Of a stretch of DNA of 59,350 nt, positions 1 through 8,367 are shown piece after piece. Numbering within the stretch: the stretch's first letter is position 1; each line of letters opens with the position of its first letter. The notes beneath the pieces were generated by a model, which had not been told where the DNA came from, made no database searches, and saw nothing but the letters and a program-made list of their open reading frames with translations. A program made the position numbers and the translations under genes. Source of the stretch: an uncultured Bacteroidales bacterium (GTDB taxonomy: Bacteria > Bacteroidota > Bacteroidia > Bacteroidales > Paludibacteraceae); the NCBI GenBank assembly GCA_946187555.1, contig CAMHQP010000004.1, positions 1 through 59,350 on the forward strand, given 5' to 3'.

Positions 1-53
1 CCCGCGACCCCCAGCTTGGAAGGCTAGTGCTCTATCGACTGAGCTACTTTCGC
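1..53 (-). tRNA. tRNA-Gly(UCC), truncated by window start
   Basis: Minus strand GCGAAAG-UA-GCTCAGTCGATAGAGC, anticodon loop CTTCCAA; 3' end lies outside the window. Confidence 0.85.
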
Positions 54-82
54 GCAAGACGAGAGGTAGCCTCTCGATTGTG

Positions 83-164
83 TGGGTGCGGATGGATTCG
101 AACCACCGAAGTCGAAGACAGCAGATTTACAGTCTGCCCCATTTGGCCACTCTGGAACACACCC
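83..164 (-). tRNA. tRNA-Tyr(GUA)
   Basis: Long variable arm, ACTGTAAATC anticodon loop, paired acceptor GGGTGTG/CGCACCC. Confidence 0.9.
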
Positions 165-312
165 TCGTCGGAATCCGTTTGCAACGACTGCGTTACAATA
201 TAACTTGTGTAGTTGCCGCGATTCCTCCTCTCCGATCAAAACATCGCTTGCGCTATCATTTTAATCGGCTTACCTCTCTTATGTCAAGGATCTATTTTTT
301 TCCTTATTTTTG

Positions 313-385
313 AGCCTCTAGTCGGACTCGAACCAACGACCGCTGGATTACAAATCTAGTGCTCTACCAACTGAGCTATAGAGGC
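313..385 (-). tRNA. tRNA-Thr(UGU)
   Basis: GCCTCTA/TAGAGGC acceptor, GATTTGTAATC anticodon arm, GGTTCGAGTCC T arm. Confidence 0.9.
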
Positions 386-621
386 GCGCTTGAGTTAAAA
401 CTCGCACGACTGCGCGCCCTGCGCTTGTGTAGTGCTACGTTTTACTCTACGCTTTTCGGTCGGACTCACGAAGTCCTCCCGAGGGTAGGATTTAGCAATC
501 CATTTTTCTCCTTCCGACGAAAAAGCGTGCAAAAGTACTGCTTTTTTTTGATATGACCAAATATTTTTGCAAAAAAAATGCAAATTTAGGTCATTTTTCT
601 TGATTTTGCACCCTTAATGCC

Positions 622-1530
622 TTACTTTTTCTCTTTCTTTGCCCTCGGATGCGTCTGATTATAAACGCGTTTGATCTGCTCGAAGGTCGTATGCGTATAA
701 ACTTGCGTCGTGCTCAGCGAGGCGTGTCCGAGTAGTGTTTGGATGGTACGTATATCTGCGCCGTTATCCAGCATCGCTGTCGCGAAGGTATGACGCAGCA
801 CATGCGGCGAGTGTTTCTTGAGCGTCGATACCTCCCCCATCCGACTGCGAACGATGGTATATAAACGGCTCTTCGTCAAATTTGGGAAGAAACGATTCTC
901 GATTTCAGATTCTCGATTTTTGATCTCCTCATCGCGAAGGGTCATATACTCGCGTATCTGCTCAATGAGCTTGCCTCCGATAGGCACGATGCGTTCTTTA
1001 CGGCGCTTACCGAAGATGCGCACTTGCCCTTGCTGCAGATCCAAGTCCGCATCGGTGAGGCCTAAGAGTTCCGCCTGACGCATGCCGGTCTGATAGAGCA
1101 TCTCAATGATCAGTCCGTCCCGAATCGCCTCGTAACTATTGTCGCTATCCGCTATTCGTTCATCGCTCTTCCGCTCCTCTGCCTCCATCTCTTCCTGGCG
1201 AAAGAAGACGGGGAGCGGTTTGTCTGCTTTGGGCGGGATGATGCGGGCGGTGATGTCACGCGTCACTTTCTTTTGACGCAGCAGGAATTTATAGAAAGAG
1301 CGCAACGCAGAAAGTTTGCGTTTAACAGATCGTGGCGACTGATGTTGCTGTTCGATCATGTCTAACATCCATAGTTTGACATCTGACTCGCCAACTTGAT
1401 TCGGATCGAACTCCTCTATCCCCCAGCCCATAAAACGACAAAAGTCCCGCAGATCATCGTGGTAGGCTTCCACGGTGCGCTGCGAGTACTTTCGCTCGAT
1501 GGCAATATAATCGAGAAAATGCTGAATCAA
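622..1530 (-). CDS. xerC: Tyrosine recombinase XerC/D-like
   Basis: Tyr recombinase motifs TGMRQAELLGL, HVLRHTFATAML, LGHASLSTTQVYTH. Confidence 0.85.
   Translation of the reverse strand: MIQHFLDYIAIERKYSQRTVEAYHDDLRDFCRFMGWGIEEFDPNQVGESDVKLWMLDMIEQQHQSPRSVKRKLSALRSFYKFLLRQKKVTRDITARIIPPKADKPLPVFFRQEEMEAEERKSDERIADSDNSYEAIRDGLIIEMLYQTGMRQAELLGLTDADLDLQQGQVRIFGKRRKERIVPIGGKLIEQIREYMTLRDEEIKNRESEIENRFFPNLTKSRLYTIVRSRMGEVSTLKKHSPHVLRHTFATAMLDNGADIRTIQTLLGHASLSTTQVYTHTTFEQIKRVYNQTHPRAKKEKK
893..927. repeat. 7-nt tandem array in xerC
   Basis: CGATTCT CGATTTC AGATTCT CGATTTT TGATCTC. Confidence 0.75.
1143..1177. repeat. Degenerate 7-nt tandem array in xerC
   Basis: CGCTATC CGCTATT CGTTCAT CGCTCTT CCGCTCC. 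Confidence 0.6.
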
Positions 1531-2174
1531 ATCTCCTTGCCTTTTTTCTCTTCGGTTTCGAACGGGAAGAGTCCGAAGAGTTCAGCATCGATGCGGTCGG
1601 TAACCCAACGGAAATCCTCGGGGTTGTCGCCGAACTTAATACGGTCGCCCTCGACGATGAGCAGTTTGCCTTTATAGTCCTTAATCCAGTTCTCGTACTT
1701 ATCATTCAGACCTTGAAGGTAATCGAGTTTGATCTGCTGCTCATACCCGCGGGCACGTTTCTGAATCTGCGACACGAGCGTCGGCACGGATGCACGCACA
1801 TAGATCAGCAGGTCAGGCATCTTAACGAGCGTGGTCATCAGATCGAACAAGTCCTCGTAGTTCTCGAAATCGCGGTCAGACATGAAACCCTGATCATGCA
1901 GGTTGGGCGCAAAGATACGTGCGTCTTCATAGATCGTACGATCCTGGATGATATACTTATCCGACTTGCCTATCTCCACCACGTCCTTGAAACGTTTATT
2001 GAGGAAATAGACCTGCAGATTAAATGACCAACGCGCCATGTCGGAATAGAAATCCGCGAGATAGGGGTTATAGTCCACGCTCTCGAAACGCGGTTCCCAG
2101 CCGTAATGTTTGGCTAACATGTTTGTCAGGGTCGTCTTACCGCACCCGATGTTACCTGCTATAGCAATGTGCAT
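1527..2174 (-). CDS. Deoxynucleoside kinase (dAK/dGK family)
   Basis: P-loop GNIGCGKTTL, DRTIYEDARIFA; 4-nt overlap with xerC. Confidence 0.85.
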   Translation of the reverse strand: MHIAIAGNIGCGKTTLTNMLAKHYGWEPRFESVDYNPYLADFYSDMARWSFNLQVYFLNKRFKDVVEIGKSDKYIIQDRTIYEDARIFAPNLHDQGFMSDRDFENYEDLFDLMTTLVKMPDLLIYVRASVPTLVSQIQKRARGYEQQIKLDYLQGLNDKYENWIKDYKGKLLIVEGDRIKFGDNPEDFRWVTDRIDAELFGLFPFETEEKKGKEI

Positions 2175-2177
2175 ATT

Positions 2178-2212
2178 AGTAATGTTGAATGTTTAATGTT
2201 GAATGTTTAATG
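2178..2212. repeat. 7-nt tandem array at kinase gene junction
   Basis: AGTAATG TTGAATG TTTAATG TTGAATG TTTAATG. Confidence 0.8.
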
Positions 2213-2840
2213 ACCAGTTATTCTCGCTGAATAGTCCGAAGAGCTCGGCGTCCACGCGGTCGATGACTTTGCGGAAGTCCTCGGGGTTGTTCTCAAAATC
2301 CATTCCGTCGGACTCGATGACCAGCACACGACCTTCGTACTTATGGAAGATGAAGTCTTCGTATTTGTCGTTGAGGTCTTTTAGATAGTCGATCTGCATG
2401 GTCTGCTCGTAGTCCCGGCCACGTTTCTGAATCTGGTTAATGAGCGCCGGCACGGACTTACGCAGATAGATCATCATATCGGGCATCTTCATCTGCGATT
2501 TCATGAGGTCGAACAGTTCCATGAAGGTCGTGAAGTCCCGTTCGGAAAGGTCACCGCGCTCGTAGTTATTACGCACGAACACATAGACGCCCTCGAAGAT
2601 CGAGCGGTCTTGCACGATGGTATGACTCGCCCGCTGAACGGCCAGCATGTCTTTGAAACGCTCCTTGAGGAAGTAGGTCTCCAGACAGAACGCCCACCGC
2701 TGGATGTCACCGTAGTAGTCCTCCAGGTACGGGTTGAAGCTCACGCTCTCAAAGCGTGGCTCCCACCCATAGTACTTCGCCAACATCTTGGTCAGCGTCG
2801 TCTTTCCTGCTCCGATATTTCCGGCAATCGCTATATACAT
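2193..2840 (-). CDS. Deoxynucleoside kinase paralog
   Basis: GNIGAGKTTLTKMLAKYYGWEPRFESV, near-identical N-terminus to neighbour; start overlaps amylase stop (TAATG). Confidence 0.85.
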   Translation of the reverse strand: MYIAIAGNIGAGKTTLTKMLAKYYGWEPRFESVSFNPYLEDYYGDIQRWAFCLETYFLKERFKDMLAVQRASHTIVQDRSIFEGVYVFVRNNYERGDLSERDFTTFMELFDLMKSQMKMPDMMIYLRKSVPALINQIQKRGRDYEQTMQIDYLKDLNDKYEDFIFHKYEGRVLVIESDGMDFENNPEDFRKVIDRVDAELFGLFSENNWSLNIQH

Positions 2841-5536
2841 TATTGAACGCGCGCGCCTGTGATCGTATATACATGGTCACCGCGTACGATGAGTACCTGA
2901 CCGTTGCGAATCACTTTATAAGCAGCTCCGGAGGTATTCTCCCAAATGATATTGTCGAGATCCTCGGAGTAGTCGTACGAAGCCGGGATTACCGGCGGTG
3001 TGATCTTACTTCCGGTGAATACCTTGATCTCACCCGGTTGGAGAGTATAGCTGGCTGCAGCATTCGTGCCGCCGCCCAGATAGTCATACCATGTACCGGA
3101 AGGCAGCGATACGTTCTGTGGTGCCGTAGCAGACATATTACCGCATACGAACACATTGCTACCCCATTGGATAGTACGCACCCAACCTCCAGATAATAAA
3201 TGGTCAGTCGGGTCGCCCTCGAAGACCTCCGGCATAATACGCGTACGCAGTTGGATGATCTGCGCAACCTTTTGGTAAGCCTCCATACGGACACCGCCTC
3301 TCATCCAAGGTTCCGGACGATGCTTGGGTTGCATCTTCACATCCTCTGCGATCTTCGGCGTTGGGTTACCATAGTCGCCAGGATAACCATCCTCGTTATC
3401 CTTACCCCAGTAACCATCTTTGTTCTGGAACTTCGAATAATCAAAGCCTAACTCTTCGAAATGATAGAGCATCTTCGAACCATTCAGCATCGTCAACAGA
3501 CCCACTACCAACGGTGTACGTTTGACGCGTGCATCCTCGTTTGTCTTCAAATCGGATGCTCCCCAAAGCTTCACCTTCGCCATATTACGCTCCTCGTCAT
3601 GGCTCTCGCTATAGGAGATATACTTGTCTTTATTCGCTCCTGAAATAGAGGAGTTCTCCGTATAACCCATCGCTATCTGTGCAAACGGGTAATTATTCTT
3701 AGCCCAGGGTAGCATACCTCTGTTAGCCAAGGTATCTTGCTGTGCCCAATCCATATCCCCATTGGGTTTCTTTCCCCAATGCTCCAGGATCAAGTATGCG
3801 TTAGGATCTTCCGCCTTGACGCCGTTATTGTAATAATCGATCAGATTAGCCACGGCGTTATCCGTCGGACCGCAGAGACCGTGACTCAAGTCAAGACGAT
3901 AACCATCTACGTGGTACTCACGAATCCAATATTTGAGCGCACGGATAAACATCTGATGCGTCGGACCGAAGTCATGATTCCAGTCCTCGTACACATTGTC
4001 CCCGTGAGGCACGTTATAGTTGAACCACGGGTTCTGCTGGAACTCCGGTTCGCCGGCCTTACCGGTCTTCGGATACAAGCGGTTCATCGGGTTATTACCC
4101 GTCGCGTGGTTGAAGACCATATCCATGATAACGGCAATACCACGTCTGTGGCACTCGTCCACCAGTTCTTTGAACTGGGTCGGTGTACCGAAGGTCTTGT
4201 CGATTGCGAAATACAGACACGGCGAGTAGCCCCAGCCGTTATTTCCGTCACACTCCGTGATCGGCATCAACTCGATGGCATTTACGCCCAAGTTCTCTAT
4301 ATAATCCAGACGCGACATCATTCCCGCGAAGTTATGACTCGGGGTGAAGTCATAGAGCCAAGTCTCGTATATAATGAGATTGTTCTTGTTCGGACGCTGG
4401 AAGGTGTGCTTCCATTGATAGGGATCTTTGCCGGTCTCAAACACCGACACAAAACTACCGTCCGCCTGAGCCGGGTACTCGCGCAGCGTCGGGTCGGTAT
4501 CTCGGGGTTCCCACTCATCATCGCGCGTCAGCACTTTCTCCGAATAGAGGTCGCAGATATGTTTGATCACGCCATCCGCACGCATTACTACATACTGGAA
4601 AGCGTACTCGCGCTTCGGCGTCAGGTTGTTCAGTTCGATCCAGAAATACGCACTATCGTTCGCCTGCTTGAGTTGGTACTCATTGCTGATAGTCCAGTCG
4701 TTGAAGTCACCGACCACGAACACATGCTGCGCAGCCTGCGTCTTACTCGAAGCATAGGTACAGAGTGTTATTTTGGACGGATCGGTATTATAATAGATAC
4801 CGTTCACGATACCTGCCGGACGGTTCTGGCGCGTCGGGTTGGTAGGTACACAAGTGCTGGCCTTTGCCGTAGCGGTTTGGGCACCACTGGTCGCTATGAA
4901 CTCGAATACATAATCGCCCAATGCACTGAGCGTCGTGTTGTAAGTCAACTCCGTACCGGTTCCCGTCTTAACCACCTGTCCGTTCTGTTTGAGCGTCAGC
5001 GTAGCCGACTCGGTTGCGTTACAAATGAGCGACACCGAACTATTCAACGCACTGATCTCCGGCATAGCAGTATTGATGCTGGCGCTCAATTGACCGGGCT
5101 CTACCAAATCAATGATGATATCAGCGTCGCCAGGACCACGACCGGCTTTTCCTCCGGATTTTCCGTCGGTAAAGAGCACCAGCATCTTCGTGATGGTCTC
5201 GCCCGAACGAATACCATAGAACTCATTGAGGTTCGAGATGACGAGTTTCCAGTTATTGCCGTCTTTCGTCATCTTTGTCTTCGGGGAGTTCGAAGGCCAA
5301 TCAGCCAATTGATACTCCCATTTCGGTTTGCCACCATCCATCCTGTTATCCACTTGCACGCAGGAATAGAGATAGCATTCGGTAGCCCCTACCATGCCTC
5401 CATTGCCTTGAGTCGGGTCAAACGTGAGTGTCACCTGACCGCTGTATCCTTGCACCAGGATAGCCGGATCGGTCGTTACCTGTGCGCCGGCATAGGCAAC
5501 CACGAGGACGAATAAACTAAGAAAAATCTTGCGCAT
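2840..5536 (-). CDS. Secreted GH13 alpha-amylase-family protein with N-terminal beta-sandwich modules and short C-terminal tail
   Basis: GYRLDLSHG, LILEHWG, SYSESHDEERN; signal peptide; ends KVIRNGQVLIVRGDHVYTITGARVQ. Confidence 0.85.
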   Translation of the reverse strand: MRKIFLSLFVLVVAYAGAQVTTDPAILVQGYSGQVTLTFDPTQGNGGMVGATECYLYSCVQVDNRMDGGKPKWEYQLADWPSNSPKTKMTKDGNNWKLVISNLNEFYGIRSGETITKMLVLFTDGKSGGKAGRGPGDADIIIDLVEPGQLSASINTAMPEISALNSSVSLICNATESATLTLKQNGQVVKTGTGTELTYNTTLSALGDYVFEFIATSGAQTATAKASTCVPTNPTRQNRPAGIVNGIYYNTDPSKITLCTYASSKTQAAQHVFVVGDFNDWTISNEYQLKQANDSAYFWIELNNLTPKREYAFQYVVMRADGVIKHICDLYSEKVLTRDDEWEPRDTDPTLREYPAQADGSFVSVFETGKDPYQWKHTFQRPNKNNLIIYETWLYDFTPSHNFAGMMSRLDYIENLGVNAIELMPITECDGNNGWGYSPCLYFAIDKTFGTPTQFKELVDECHRRGIAVIMDMVFNHATGNNPMNRLYPKTGKAGEPEFQQNPWFNYNVPHGDNVYEDWNHDFGPTHQMFIRALKYWIREYHVDGYRLDLSHGLCGPTDNAVANLIDYYNNGVKAEDPNAYLILEHWGKKPNGDMDWAQQDTLANRGMLPWAKNNYPFAQIAMGYTENSSISGANKDKYISYSESHDEERNMAKVKLWGASDLKTNEDARVKRTPLVVGLLTMLNGSKMLYHFEELGFDYSKFQNKDGYWGKDNEDGYPGDYGNPTPKIAEDVKMQPKHRPEPWMRGGVRMEAYQKVAQIIQLRTRIMPEVFEGDPTDHLLSGGWVRTIQWGSNVFVCGNMSATAPQNVSLPSGTWYDYLGGGTNAAASYTLQPGEIKVFTGSKITPPVIPASYDYSEDLDNIIWENTSGAAYKVIRNGQVLIVRGDHVYTITGARVQ

Positions 5537-5556
5537 AATTATGCGTATTTAAGGAT

Positions 5557-6498
5557 TTATAATGCTTTACCGGTTGCGTCGTACATCTTGTCGCCGCGGA
5601 TGATAACGAGCTGACCATCAATGATCTGCTTGCGAGCCTTTTCGGTTACGATGGTATTCTCGATAGATTGATTCTCGCTTCCCCAATCAATCGTATATGC
5701 ATCATAGGTAGCTTGATCTACCTTCTCTACCTCGATAGAGCCCTTGAAGGTGCACTTACGCATAATAAGATAGATGGTTTCACCTGCCGGTAATTGCCAT
5801 ACGTTGCTATTTTCGAAACCATTTGCCCAATACAAAGTAACACTGGTAGCATTCTCTCCAGCCCAACCTTTGGTCTTGTATTGATTGCCTTCCTCGTCTA
5901 TCATTACCACGTAAGAGATGTTTTGCTTTGCTGGATGTGAAGCAAGGGTACCCGACCAACGGCCACGAGCATCGAACATAAATTCCTGCAGTTGTTCTTG
6001 AATATTCCAATCACCACCTATCGAGCCCATCAACGCAAAGTCATGCCCCTCGCCGGACTCTTCGAGATCTTCGCCACCTGGGTTATCTCCACCACCGGGT
6101 TCATCGCCACCACCTTCACCGGGAGCAGCTACCCATTGTTCGGTAGCGTGTACATACATCTTACCATTGTACTCAGTCGCAAAAGTCCATGTGGAAATTG
6201 CCTGCTTCTGGCTTTTCCAATTATCACCATCATACAATTGGAACTGCATCACGCCTACACCGTCGTACATATCCGTATAAGTATACGTGTAAACCGGATC
6301 ATTGTTATAGGACATATTCGTCAGGGTCATGTTGTACTGATGCCATTCATCACCATCACCCTTAAAATTAACATTCAACTTAACGGTGTACGAACCGATT
6401 TCTGAGGCCGGAGCCGTGTAATAAACGGTGGTCTCTGTTGCTGCGAACATAACTACGCTGAACACAGCAGTCATCATCAAAGTAAAAATCTTTTTCAT
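5557..6498 (-). CDS. Secreted non-catalytic two-module protein, putative starch-binding accessory
   Basis: Signal peptide, aromatic-rich N-terminal module, GGGDEPGGGDNPGG linker, second module, tail QIIDGQLVIIRGDKMYDATGKAL; sits between amylases. Confidence 0.6.
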   Translation of the reverse strand: MKKIFTLMMTAVFSVVMFAATETTVYYTAPASEIGSYTVKLNVNFKGDGDEWHQYNMTLTNMSYNNDPVYTYTYTDMYDGVGVMQFQLYDGDNWKSQKQAISTWTFATEYNGKMYVHATEQWVAAPGEGGGDEPGGGDNPGGEDLEESGEGHDFALMGSIGGDWNIQEQLQEFMFDARGRWSGTLASHPAKQNISYVVMIDEEGNQYKTKGWAGENATSVTLYWANGFENSNVWQLPAGETIYLIMRKCTFKGSIEVEKVDQATYDAYTIDWGSENQSIENTIVTEKARKQIIDGQLVIIRGDKMYDATGKAL

Positions 6499-6516
6499 AA
6501 TATCAAAATTTTAAAA

Positions 6517-8367
6517 TTAGTAAATTTTTCTTCCTTGTGCATCGAACACATGCTCGCCACAACGAATATAAAGTTGTCCGTTCTCAATATACTTCTCGCC
6601 TTTCTGTTCGGATTGCACGTTCTCAATGCCCTGAGGGCCTGTGCCAGTATAGTACATTGCATAGTCCGTACCCTTGACTGCCTGCGTATACCCGGCGGGA
6701 GCCGCATCATTAGCCGCTGTACCGAGCATCAGTTTGACGCTACCGTACTTACCCTGCACCGTCGCGCGGTAGTATCCGCTACCGGACTCCTCCTGTACGG
6801 AACTCTCCGAATGAATACCTGCCATACGACGCGCGTTGATCATCGCTTTGATCTCGCTCTTGTACTTCACCCAATGCGGATAGAACACACACGGCACACC
6901 AGGCATGGAGAGCAGATACGCGTTACAACGCATCATCAGACTCTTGTCATTGATACTCGATCCGTCACGCTTATTCGCCACGTCATCATTATCGCTACGG
7001 TTGAACGTATCATGGTTATCGATAAACGTTACGGCATACTTGCTATAACCTTTTCCACGCAGACCTCCGTTCTTACATTTATCGTAACTCTTATAAAAGA
7101 TACCATCGCGGAACACATTGTATTTAGCAGCGAAATCAAACGCCAAATTATTCTTGCCCGCCTCGTCAATACGCGTCTTCAGTTCATTCGCATCACCTTT
7201 CCAATACTCCATGACGGAGAAATAGGGTTTGGCATTCGTGACATAGTCATTGATATGGCTTACATGATAACCGCCCGCTACATCAAAGCGGAAGCCATCA
7301 TAGTTCATCGTGTACTTAAGGAACTTCAGATAGGCGCGGCACATTTTCTGTACCGAATCATTCTTATGGTCAAAATCACGCGCACCGACGAAATTGGCAT
7401 CCGTACCATTCTGACCATCGTCATAATTGGGACCTAACTTACTTGCATATTTACCACCTTCTGCGGTGCTGGCTTCATCATCCTTGGTAATCCATTTGCT
7501 GTTCGGTTTAAAATAACCATATGTACCAAAGTCCTGATCAAAGAAATCGATCCAATTGCTCTTGTTTCCAGCATGGTTAATCACCACATCTGCCAACACA
7601 CGCGTACCGCCGTCATGGAGTGCACTGATCAAAGAGCGTAGGTCGTCTTCTCGTCCCATACTATTACGTTGATAGTAGTATTTGGTGGGAAGATATCCCA
7701 TACTGCTCGTCTTTGAGTTACACGAAGGAGCCAACCATACCAATTGGAAATTCTGCGAGATCTCGGATGCCTGAGATAATAGTACCGTCCACTTGGTTGT
7801 ACCATACGAATTGTCAACATCCGAATTCCAATAGAAAGCCTGCAGCATCACATCCGTACACTGACTCGGTACGGCAGTCTCAAAATCACCCGGAGTCACA
7901 GGATCTCCGCCACCTCCCGGAGTATCACCGCTGGTGTTGTACTTCATCCACTCGCCTGGGCAGACATTCGTACCTTGTCCCCAATCGGAGATCGAGTACA
8001 TATCCTTATCCGAAGGTATGGTCAAGTCAGCCGTCTTATTCCATATGTTGCCGTCATCCCACGTAGGAGAAGACATGGACGTGTTAAAACGGCAGATAAT
8101 TACTCTATCGCTGGCATCGCTGATAGTGGTTTGCCATATATTGCCGCTCACGCGGGTCATCCAACTAGTCCATTGGCCTTGACCGGAACCCTGCCAATGC
8201 CATGCCGCGAACTTATTCGCGTTATCTGCCTCCCACAGGGCATTTCCGCCTGTATCCAAGTACAGAGTCTTGGCGCTCGCATTAGAGGCGGCGGCCAAGA
8301 ACATCGTACATAACGCCGTTATGGACAATAACGAGGCGACCGTTGATGATAACTTTGTATACTTCAT
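6517..8367 (-). CDS. Secreted GH13 alpha-amylase
   Basis: LADVVINHAG, GFRFDVAGGYH, SVMEYWKGD, FIDNHDTFN; signal peptide MKYTKLSSTVASLLSITALCTMFLAAASNASA. Confidence 0.88.
   Translation of the reverse strand: MKYTKLSSTVASLLSITALCTMFLAAASNASAKTLYLDTGGNALWEADNANKFAAWHWQGSGQGQWTSWMTRVSGNIWQTTISDASDRVIICRFNTSMSSPTWDDGNIWNKTADLTIPSDKDMYSISDWGQGTNVCPGEWMKYNTSGDTPGGGGDPVTPGDFETAVPSQCTDVMLQAFYWNSDVDNSYGTTKWTVLLSQASEISQNFQLVWLAPSCNSKTSSMGYLPTKYYYQRNSMGREDDLRSLISALHDGGTRVLADVVINHAGNKSNWIDFFDQDFGTYGYFKPNSKWITKDDEASTAEGGKYASKLGPNYDDGQNGTDANFVGARDFDHKNDSVQKMCRAYLKFLKYTMNYDGFRFDVAGGYHVSHINDYVTNAKPYFSVMEYWKGDANELKTRIDEAGKNNLAFDFAAKYNVFRDGIFYKSYDKCKNGGLRGKGYSKYAVTFIDNHDTFNRSDNDDVANKRDGSSINDKSLMMRCNAYLLSMPGVPCVFYPHWVKYKSEIKAMINARRMAGIHSESSVQEESGSGYYRATVQGKYGSVKLMLGTAANDAAPAGYTQAVKGTDYAMYYTGTGPQGIENVQSEQKGEKYIENGQLYIRCGEHVFDAQGRKIY

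Noticed and set aside
622-1530. xerC as a mobile-element integrase
   Set aside because: Full-length XerC/D-like housekeeping protein in a conserved tRNA-cluster context, no att sites or cargo nearby.
3737-5515. 592-aa plus-strand ORF antisense to the GH13 gene
   Set aside because: No recognisable domain, composition typical of reverse-frame translation; the minus-strand GH13 ORF is clearly the real gene.
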